Program-made: the position numbers and the translations under genes | Shown: one piece after another, positions 26,568-33,168 of the stretch | Layout: each line of letters begins with the position of its first letter | How positions within the stretch are numbered: the first letter of the stretch is position 1 | Notes under the pieces: generated by a model | The model's input: the letters and a program-made list of their open reading frames with translations, nothing else | Database searches by the model: none | Told to the model about the DNA's origin: nothing | Source: Dokdonella_A sp039926025 | GTDB lineage: Bacteria; Pseudomonadota; Gammaproteobacteria; Xanthomonadales; Rhodanobacteraceae | Direction of reading: 5' to 3' | DNA: 33,168 bases | NCBI GenBank assembly: GCA_039926025.1 | Contig: JBDSXV010000096.1 | Location: 1 to 33,168 of the forward strand

Positions 26568-28238
26568 CTATTCAAAACCATTGCGCAGGATCGTATCGAG
26601 CGGCAGGCCTTCATAGGCGCCGATATCGAGATGACCATCACTCGGACGAATCATGCCCGCTCCCAACCCGGCAACCCCATTGGGCCGGTTCCCGGAACTG
26701 ATGACGCCGACTGCGAGTGGCGCCGCCGCATCGAGCAACGGTGATCCGGATGCCGGACGCAAATCTTGCTGCATCATGGGATTGTTGTTTGCACCCATGT
26801 TGGTATTCCAACCGTTGACAACGGCGCCAGCTACCGGATGCCCCAGCCAAAACTGCGCAGCGCTGGGCGAGACCCAATTATTGGCCAGGTTGGCCGTGCC
26901 TGCACCGTACGACATCACCTGTATTTTGCCTTCGGCACCCGCCGTTGCCGGCGTCGTGAAAAATATGTTGTTTCTTATGTCCGCAATCGCATTTTGCAGA
27001 TCCATATGAAACAGGAAGACCGAAGGATACGGTGACGTGGTCATGTTATCCCCCTTCACCGTAAGGGTATTGTTGTAAAAATAAAGCGTACCCTGACGAT
27101 ACGTGGTCGTGCTGTTGGCGTCCCCGCCGTAAAGTGCAAGCGAGGTATTGGACTGCATCGATACATCAAACACGTTTCCGTAAATGTACGTGGTTGAATA
27201 CCCAGGATCTCCCCAGATCAGCGCCTGGCCGCCCGTTGAGTTGAGAAGACTCATTTGATTCCCGCAATTTGACGCGAATACGTTGTACCGAACAACCAGA
27301 CCCGACGATCGATCTTTCAGACAGTCGCCGAACGCGCCCGTCTTGACGTCTCCGAAAACATTGTTCTGGTAGATGATGTCACGCGCTTCCGTATAGCTAT
27401 TGTGCTCGTGGCGGCCATTGCCGCCGCCGAGTCCAGCGGCATTGCTGTTGTCGAAAATCTGGTTACCCTCGATCAGGACATCCTGGGAAAGCTCCACCAG
27501 TGACGCGTTTTTTGAATTGATGAATATCCCATTGCCGCAGCCGTGGATTACGTTGTTTCTCAATATCAGGTGCGCGGCTACTTCAGCAAAAATGCAGGAC
27601 GTGAAAAGATCATAGGAGCCCGTCGTGTCTGGCTGTGTCGCGTAGAACTTGCCATCGTAAAATGTTCCCGGATAGCTGGCATTGCGGATATCGAGATTCT
27701 CGATCGAAATGTAGCCTGCGGGACCAAAATTCATGTCGCGCCCGATCTGGCCGGATATCATGACCAATCCGTAACGGTACAAAGCACGGACTGGATTGTT
27801 GTTTTCCCAGTACTGAAGCGTTCGTGTTTGGCCCAGCACCGTTTCGAGCTGGGTTGCGTTGGTGCCGTCGATGATGGGCAGATCCCCACTGACAGGATCC
27901 GGCATTCCGATGACACGCATGAACCTCGTTGGCGAAGAGGGTGCGAGATTGGTACCGGCCGATACCAGGATCATTTCGTAGTACGGCGCGTTGTTCGGCT
28001 TTGGATAGATTCTGACGCTATCGCAGCCCTTGAGTTTGCTCCATGGCAGCTGCATCAGCGCGGTGTACGATTTTCCGGGCCCCACGTCGTAGTAGTTGAT
28101 GCTTGGGCAACCCGATTGATCTGCAACCATGGTCGGCGTGGCTGCACGGACTGTCGTTGAAGTCTGGGCAGGAAGCGACGAGCCCGCGAGCGCACCCGCA
28201 AGGAATACCAGGGCTCGGAAACAGGTCGTTGTTTGCAT
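26568..28238 (-). CDS. Secreted beta-helix protein with C-terminal NGFE tag, 556 aa
   Basis: The ATG at 28238 has GGAG seven bases upstream and opens a signal peptide (MQTTTCFRALVFLAGALAGS ... PAQ). The frame is open further upstream, but without a better start. The body contains beta-helix coils rich in Asn (LILRNNVIHGCGNGIFI, VLIEGNQIFDNSN, IIYQNNVFGD, LVVRYNVFASN, TYIYGNVFD, YFYNNTLTVKG, DIRNNIFFTTP), as in PbH1-type right-handed helices of polysaccharide lyases and choice-of-anchor Q proteins. The end is SGSPLLDAAAP ... LDIGAYEGLPLDTILRNGFE, so the final nine residues are the shared tag with Leu replacing Phe. Codons in the central part are visibly more AT-rich than in neighbouring genes, a hint of recent acquisition. 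Substrate unknown. Confidence 0.83.
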   Translation of the reverse strand: MQTTTCFRALVFLAGALAGSSLPAQTSTTVRAATPTMVADQSGCPSINYYDVGPGKSYTALMQLPWSKLKGCDSVRIYPKPNNAPYYEMILVSAGTNLAPSSPTRFMRVIGMPDPVSGDLPIIDGTNATQLETVLGQTRTLQYWENNNPVRALYRYGLVMISGQIGRDMNFGPAGYISIENLDIRNASYPGTFYDGKFYATQPDTTGSYDLFTSCIFAEVAAHLILRNNVIHGCGNGIFINSKNASLVELSQDVLIEGNQIFDNSNAAGLGGGNGRHEHNSYTEARDIIYQNNVFGDVKTGAFGDCLKDRSSGLVVRYNVFASNCGNQMSLLNSTGGQALIWGDPGYSTTYIYGNVFDVSMQSNTSLALYGGDANSTTTYRQGTLYFYNNTLTVKGDNMTTSPYPSVFLFHMDLQNAIADIRNNIFFTTPATAGAEGKIQVMSYGAGTANLANNWVSPSAAQFWLGHPVAGAVVNGWNTNMGANNNPMMQQDLRPASGSPLLDAAAPLAVGVISSGNRPNGVAGLGAGMIRPSDGHLDIGAYEGLPLDTILRNGFE

Positions 28239-28707
28239 GGCTTGACTCCATCGCACGGGTTTTGATCGAACACCGTATTCCCGGCACACGCGCGGCGTGA
28301 ATTTTGTCCAGGCAGAACGGCTCGGAGGAATGGTCTGTTTGGGGCAGGGTGAGGCTCCAAAAACGATGGCGACTTGCAGCACCGCGGCCGGCTCAAGCGG
28401 GTCGGGACGGTGAAAGGCTCCCGTCATGTCAATGTCTCGCACGTGAAAAGGATGGCTGGTCCGAATTTCAGCTGCACTATCACCAAACACGGTTCGGCCG
28501 CCTAACTGGACATTGCTCGGTGTCTCGACATCCAACTGGCGAAGTATTGGGACAACTGAGCCAAACTCAGCGAGATTCGATCGAATCAAACCGGCCTTGA
28601 GCACACCACCCGATGAACCTCATCCTTCTTCGGTGGAATGCGCATCAGGGAGTGGATCCGTCGCATCCTCAACGGCAACGATGCGGAAACCCGACGGCAC
28701 TCACCCC
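28239..28707. other. Intergenic region with no supported gene
   Basis: About 470 bases lie between the M50-like gene stop and the beta-helix gene start. Short frames on both strands lack ribosome sites and recognisable content. The promoter of the beta-helix gene should lie here, but I could not fix it. Confidence 0.4.
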
Positions 28708-29913
28708 TCAGGCACTGGGTCGTCCGACGAGATGGGCAAGGCCTTCGATCTTCGACAGACCGTACGCGCGGCTCGAAACCGCGAAATCGTTTCCTGCCTC
28801 TCTTCGAGCCCGCTCCAACAACGGTAGCGCGCGTTTGCGATCGCCGCGCCGCAATGCGAACGCCGCTTCCACGCGCATCAACAGCGACCGCGGCGCCAGG
28901 TGGCGCATTCGACCCAAGGCGTCGACGCGCCGAGTCGCATCAGCCATATCCCCGCCGCGTACGCAGATTTCGTAGACGAATTCGAGGGTGCTCACCGCGA
29001 GCCACATACCGCACGCCGCAGGGCCTTGCGGCCCGAGTGCGCGCACGCCTTCGACCAGACGCGTGTAGGCAACGACAATCGCGGGCATGTCCCCGTCAGT
29101 CAGCGCGCTTTGAAAACGGATATGGAACCCGGTCGCACGCAGTGCCGGCTGCGACGAACGCAGCCATCGGGCCACCGTTGAATGCGAAATTTCCACGGGA
29201 CTCGCCTGGAAGAAGCAGCTATCCATGTACTGGAGGTAATCCGGCTCCCACTGCTTTGCAGACAAGCCTCGCAGCGCGCAGCGGATCTGGGTGCCATCGC
29301 TTGGCACCGTACGCCCGATCGGCAGCAGGTTCACGATCGCGAGATAGGTGTTGAGAACCCCAAGAACGACGATCAATGTCGTCATGCCTCCGGTTGAAAA
29401 ATCCAGAATCACATTGCAAAGCCAGTACGCCCCCGCGAGTACGGCGATCAAAGCGTTGGCCGCTGGTCCGCCCGCGGCAAACCAGGCGCACTGTCTGTTG
29501 ACGGCGCCTTGCGGATTCGGCATGGCGATGACGCAAGCGATCGGCTTTGCGGAGATTGCGCGCTGCAAGCGCACACCACGGCGGCGACGCACCCATTCAA
29601 CAGGCCAGACACGCATGCTCAACAAGGTCATGCGCATCCGATGCGCAGCGACCAGATGGCCACACTCGTGAAGGATCACCGACAATGCAGTGAGCGCAAT
29701 GAATGTCAGCGACGCCTGTGCGATGACCCACGAAAATTCGAATGGATGGCCGGCGCGAGCGGTGGAGACCAGGCGATCATGCCGGACGCCTTCGGCGATG
29801 AAGAAGATGCATCCGACAGACGTGACAAGCCACACGGCGCCGACGAGATGACGGATGGCACGACTGCCACTGCTTTCCAGAGGGCCGGTCAGCGCCGCTT
29901 CCTCAGAGCTCAC
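28708..29913 (-). CDS. M50-like membrane metalloprotease with C-terminal helical domain, 401 aa
   Basis: The frame starts at GTG with an AGGAT ribosome site eight bases upstream. Residues 82-86 are HECGH, the HExxH zinc site, inside a hydrophobic helix (~65-90). Residues 195-207 (NLLPIG ... SDG) match the N-x-x-P-x(n)-D-G second motif of site-2-protease/M50 enzymes, and GGPAANAL (148-155) resembles the conserved G-P-x-x-N region between them. Other membrane segments lie at ~22-42, ~153-172 and ~178-198. The last ~190 residues are soluble and helical (TPR-like by eye, e.g. DALGRMRHLAPRSLLMRVEAAFALRRGDRKRAL), replacing a PDZ domain. Intramembrane proteolysis is expected from the family; the substrate is unknown. 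It lies in a minus-strand series but with gaps over 180 bases. Confidence 0.8.
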   Translation of the reverse strand: MSSEEAALTGPLESSGSRAIRHLVGAVWLVTSVGCIFFIAEGVRHDRLVSTARAGHPFEFSWVIAQASLTFIALTALSVILHECGHLVAAHRMRMTLLSMRVWPVEWVRRRRGVRLQRAISAKPIACVIAMPNPQGAVNRQCAWFAAGGPAANALIAVLAGAYWLCNVILDFSTGGMTTLIVVLGVLNTYLAIVNLLPIGRTVPSDGTQIRCALRGLSAKQWEPDYLQYMDSCFFQASPVEISHSTVARWLRSSQPALRATGFHIRFQSALTDGDMPAIVVAYTRLVEGVRALGPQGPAACGMWLAVSTLEFVYEICVRGGDMADATRRVDALGRMRHLAPRSLLMRVEAAFALRRGDRKRALPLLERARREAGNDFAVSSRAYGLSKIEGLAHLVGRPSA

Positions 29914-30099
29914 GTTTTCATCCTGCGGTGTTGGACGCGGCGGCGCGCGAACAGCGCGCGTGCGCGAAACCCGACCGCTGAACCGTGATCACGAAGGCCG
30001 ATGGCGGAGCGACCTTGCGGTCAAGTGTGCAGCAGGCGGAACAACAGCAGGCGGGCAGGAAGGGAGAACCGTCGGAATATGGAGCCATGCCACGCGCTC

Positions 30100-30963
30100 C
30101 TACGGTGCAAAACTCTGTGCGAGGCGCATTGCCTCATGGCGATCGTAGGAATTTGAAAACATCGAGGACGAACCAAGCGGAAGAAACCAGTTCAGGACGA
30201 CCAGAATTTTTCCATCGACCAGGACGGCCATCTTGCCGCGTCGACGAGCGGTGGTTATTTCCTGGAGACGCCGCGCTGCGGACGGACTGTAGTGGAGCTG
30301 GATCGCTGAATAATTCAAATCCGAAGCGGGCACAACGTCGACGCTCACAATGTCGGGAGCCGTAATGAATGGCTTGTTCTCGATGTAGAGAGGCGACCCG
30401 CCCAGATCTGTCAGTTCGCGCGTGGTTCTGTCAGGCCGTGTGGCAGCAACGTAAAACTCGATCCTCGCACGCCGGGTCCCCGCGGGACGTGACACAGAGA
30501 TGATCTGCTCAAGGTTTTGCAGTGCAATGGCGGGATCGACATCACGCGGGCGAACCTTTTCCCAAAGAGCGTCAGCCGTGCCGTCTGCATATCCGATATC
30601 CGGATCTTTTCCCAGAATGGTGTCGATAATGCAGACGTGCGATCGGGCAATGACGCGGTAGCGCTGGTTGTCGTCCAGTTCGGCAGGCAGCCCCTTGCCA
30701 ACGATGGCAGGACAGTCCTCCTTCGCCTGAGCCACTTTCGCCGCGCAAACGGCTGTCGGGATTGAAAAGTCTTCGAGAAACGCCTCGGTGCAATTCCTGC
30801 TCACCGAATATTTGTTCACCTGTTTCGCAATTTCCTGATCGCGTACGCTCGATTGCGCCTCGCAGCGTACGTTGAACGTCGCGAGCAAGAGCAACGCTGC
30901 CACGCAGCTCACAAGGATGTTCACCCACGGCGTTTCAGATCCACCATTGCATGAGCTGTGCAT
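30100..30963 (-). CDS. Secreted or membrane-anchored protein with SecD P1-head-like C-terminal domain, 287 aa
   Basis: The ATG at 30963 opens a hydrophobic signal or anchor (TPWVNILVSCVAALLLLATF, residues ~12-31). The middle (~40-190) is soluble with several Cys (SRNCTEAF, TAVCAAK, KEDCPA, SHVCII) and is not recognised. Residues ~195-287 resemble the head subdomain of the SecD periplasmic P1 region: ITAPDIVSVDVVPA, AIQLHYSPSAARRLQEIT, KMAVLVDGKI and DRHEAMRLAQSF. No SecD membrane domain is present. The open frame continues upstream to 31197 and contains a second signal-like start (near 31164, MRALTSNHLAIVPLVLLAG), so the true start is uncertain; no strong ribosome site supports either. Confidence 0.6.
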   Translation of the reverse strand: MHSSCNGGSETPWVNILVSCVAALLLLATFNVRCEAQSSVRDQEIAKQVNKYSVSRNCTEAFLEDFSIPTAVCAAKVAQAKEDCPAIVGKGLPAELDDNQRYRVIARSHVCIIDTILGKDPDIGYADGTADALWEKVRPRDVDPAIALQNLEQIISVSRPAGTRRARIEFYVAATRPDRTTRELTDLGGSPLYIENKPFITAPDIVSVDVVPASDLNYSAIQLHYSPSAARRLQEITTARRRGKMAVLVDGKILVVLNWFLPLGSSSMFSNSYDRHEAMRLAQSFAP

Positions 30964-31328
30964 CACCGAGGCGCGCCATATTTCGCTGACGCGTTGAACA
31001 AGAGGTAACGCCGCGGCCCGAGGCAGCGGCCGGCAAATGCCGTGTGGCGTGGCAGCCACGACGACTCCGCCCGTTGCCTTCGGCTGTTGAGCGGGCAGTT
31101 CGCAGGTGCCGGCAAGCAGCACCAGAGGGACGATCGCAAGATGATTGGACGTGAGGGCGCGCATGGATGAGACCCGGGAGGACAGGATGCGCGGCAAGTT
31201 TCTTGCCGCATTCTATCAAACCCGGTTGTGCCCGCAGGGAAGACACTCGCGCCGTGGAAACCAACCTGATGCGGCCGTTGTGCCCGAATCAACGAACAGA
31301 GGCCGCCTGGATCAGCCTTGTTTGGAAT

Positions 31329-32159
31329 CTATCGTGCAAAGCCCCAGTCGCTCGGCCCGACGGTACCCAGCTCATCGAACGACTGATCATAGTCGTCACC
31401 AGGTACCGTGAACCGCAGGACGTAGGGAGGCTTGTCGATTACCCAGAATGTGAACAACTCCCTGGTCCTGGGCTCGTAGACCTCAACCACCTTGGTATCC
31501 GCGACGCCATAAACCCCGGCATTCAATTTTTCCTGCCGCACGACGCGAAATGGATAGCCCTTCACAGGCATGTCCTTGTCACCGACACCGGGTATCACAC
31601 CGGATCTTCCAATATCGAGTTTCAATGCGGGAACCACGACGGCCCAGAAGCCGCCCTCAAGATCGTAGACCGGCTTGGGTGTAACAAATCGCACAGTTTC
31701 TTTCGGGCCGGAATCTGACGTCGAATGGCTCATCTCGACGTGCGTCCCTTCGACAGAGATGTGTTGGATATCGGTGTTGCTGTAGTGGTGCCAGCTCCGG
31801 ATCGGAGCCAACGTCCTCGCGTCCACGATGTTGAGGTTCGAGAAGACCGACATCTTCGACAAATCGTCGCCCGTATAGACAACATCACTGGATGTCCACC
31901 AAAAAACCTTGCGCCCGTTCAGCTCACGCGTAGCCAGGGTTTCTGTCCAGATTCCCGCTTCGCGCGTCGAGCCATCTTTCTTTCGTAACGTGACCCGCCA
32001 GGCATTTTCATACGGCTGCAGCCTTTCGCCATTGATGGTTCCGTCGCCAAGCTCGATGGTCGGTTTAGCGCCATCGCGAAGGATAGGAGCCACCGAATTT
32101 TCGTTCGATGCAACAGAGGATGCGACGCTGGTCGCAAGAACAAGGGGGAAAAGCCACAT
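31329..32159 (-). CDS. Hypothetical secreted protein, 276 aa
   Basis: The ATG at 32159 is chosen over a start 48 bases upstream because AGGAG lies seven bases before it and it opens a signal peptide (MWLFPLVLATSVASSVAS). The mature protein is beta-rich and loosely resembles LolA-like or DUF3108-type periplasmic proteins (GGFWAVVVPALKLDIG, VVEVYEPRTRELFTFWVID, PPYVLRFTVPGDDYDQSF), a weak impression. It contains no Cys and no catalytic motif I can name. It is upstream of the SecD-head-like gene on the same strand, with a gap of about 365 bases. Confidence 0.75.
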   Translation of the reverse strand: MWLFPLVLATSVASSVASNENSVAPILRDGAKPTIELGDGTINGERLQPYENAWRVTLRKKDGSTREAGIWTETLATRELNGRKVFWWTSSDVVYTGDDLSKMSVFSNLNIVDARTLAPIRSWHHYSNTDIQHISVEGTHVEMSHSTSDSGPKETVRFVTPKPVYDLEGGFWAVVVPALKLDIGRSGVIPGVGDKDMPVKGYPFRVVRQEKLNAGVYGVADTKVVEVYEPRTRELFTFWVIDKPPYVLRFTVPGDDYDQSFDELGTVGPSDWGFAR

Positions 32160-32975
32160 GATTCGCTCCTTTTCTAGTGCGTCGTGGATCCAGTTCTGAC
32201 TTGACACCGGCTCTGAGATATCAATGACCGATGCGTATAGGTCGTGGTGGATTGGGGGGAAAAGGCGTGTTGTTCGAGGTCATGGCGAAAACGTCATGGA
32301 AGCCGCCTTGGTTCCTCGCGGGAAGGGTGAGTGCCAAATGCCGCGGCGCGCGAAAGCCCGAGGCAATCTGGTTGCGCAAAGATTCTTCACCATCCTATTG
32401 CGCGCCATACGTGTGATCGCCAAGAGAAGAGGCGCGGATTCCCGCCTGACGCGAGTGTACGCAACGCCGTCAGCGGAGCTATCAGATTGCTGACCTGTTG
32501 AGACTCCGTCGCATTGCGAACGGATCACGAACGAAACGATCGGGGTCAGATTCCGGACCCACGAGTGAGGCGTTGCCCAACCCCAAAGTCGTTTTGGTCA
32601 ACCAACTCCCGCCACGCGGACCTTGGGCCGATCGTCTTCCGACTCCTCATCCTGCGTAATCGGCATTGGCTGCGGCAGCCTTTGCGCGCGCGTGAGCCTA
32701 TCGCCAAGGGTTGCGCGAGGTAGCGGCACCTTGTGGCAAGGGCGGCACAAGATCGCCGTTGCGACGGATGACTTGACGACCTCGGTCGGAAATTGAAACG
32801 GATAGTTGCTCCGTCGCCTTTTCGGGTCTCGCTTCATCCGAGAGCCCACGAGATTCGCTCGCGGGTGTCGCAGGTTATGAGATGCGACGCTGTTCCAATA
32901 CTCCCGTGCCACAAGGCACGCCGATCGATGCCATGGGGCAGCGGCCGGTTTCATGTCTCACCAGGAGAAATGCAT
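32160..32975. other. Long intergenic region with no supported gene
   Basis: About 815 bases lie between divergent genes. The longest frames (32224-32493 plus, 32598-32954 minus) have no convincing ribosome site or family signal. Around 32538-32561 is a GGGGTCAGATTCCGGACCC-like string that resembles sequences bordering REP-associated elements, but no transposase is encoded. The region may be a remnant of lost genes. Confidence 0.45.
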
Positions 32976-33168
32976 ATGTCACAGAATCTCGTTTCCATCA
33001 CCTTCACCGATGCGCAGCTGGTGGCGATCGACCAGACCCTCGATACGCTGGAGTCGCAGCTCGTCGATCTGGTGGCGTTGACCACCACGCAGCGCCGCGC
33101 CGTGCCGAAAATGGGAGACAAATCGGAAGCGTTCTGCCGTCAGGCGCTGACGTTGCTGGAGCAGAACC
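32976..33168 (+). CDS. Conserved hypothetical cytoplasmic protein (5' part only)
   Basis: The ATG at 32976 has AGGAG (32963-32967) eight bases upstream. The 64 visible residues (MSQNLVSITFTDAQLVAIDQ, then LESQLVDLVAL, TTTQRRAVPKMGDKSEAFCR and ALTLLEQN) are amphipathic helices without a signal peptide. I recognise the general pattern of a widespread short conserved protein of unknown function, with the KMGDKSEAFCR stretch as its most distinctive part. The gene runs off the window. Confidence 0.7.
   Translation, partial: MSQNLVSITFTDAQLVAIDQTLDTLESQLVDLVALTTTQRRAVPKMGDKSEAFCRQALTLLEQN

Noticed and set aside
32224..32493. 89-codon plus-strand frame in the long gap near the end
   Set aside because: No ribosome site, very basic, not like any family I know.

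Overview
The window is high-GC DNA (roughly 60-65% by eye) from a Gram-negative bacterium. The REP-like intergenic repeats, the many secreted proteins ending in an F-x-[DN]-G-F-[ED] tag, the ExeM/NucH-type nuclease and the MgtE sequence together suggest a gammaproteobacterium of the Xanthomonadales/Lysobacterales, perhaps near Dokdonella or Rhodanobacter. That placement is an inference from recognised families, not a database result.

Layout. 1-3.3 kb: the Mg2+ transporter mgtE, a small membrane protein on the opposite strand, and a secreted beta-helix protein. 3.6-8.6 kb (minus): a very large secreted ExeM/NucH-type nuclease carrying Calx-beta and DUF11 repeats, separated from the beta-helix gene by a bidirectional terminator. 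9.0-17.8 kb (minus): a co-directional run of M1 aminopeptidase, an orphan Pycsar-type effector (PycTM/DUF5706), a 1415-residue membrane protein that carries a TonB-box/plug-like segment, and prmC, closed by a terminator near 8.75 kb. 18.2-22.3 kb (plus): a delta-60 repeat protein broken by one in-frame TGA, a class-A-beta-lactamase-like serine hydrolase, a duplicated cluster of REP-like palindromes and a 58-residue ORF. 22.5-26.2 kb: a second beta-helix protein, a lipoprotein on the minus strand, a decayed delta-60 fragment, and two small envelope proteins. 26.2-32.2 kb (minus): a third beta-helix protein with relaxed base composition, an M50-like membrane protease, a SecD-P1-head-like secreted protein and a secreted hypothetical. 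The window ends inside a small cytoplasmic conserved protein.

Theme. This is mostly an envelope and secretome region. The most striking unifying signal is a short motif, D-x-[IL]-[FLY]-x-[DNST]-[GS]-F-[DEG]. It ends three unrelated or loosely related proteins exactly or within one residue, lies near the end of a fourth and of a decayed fragment, occurs inside the nuclease, and follows the signal peptide of the serine hydrolase. It may be an undescribed sorting or processing tag. The second candidate for new biology is the PycTM effector beside the giant TonB-motif protein, with no cyclase in the window.
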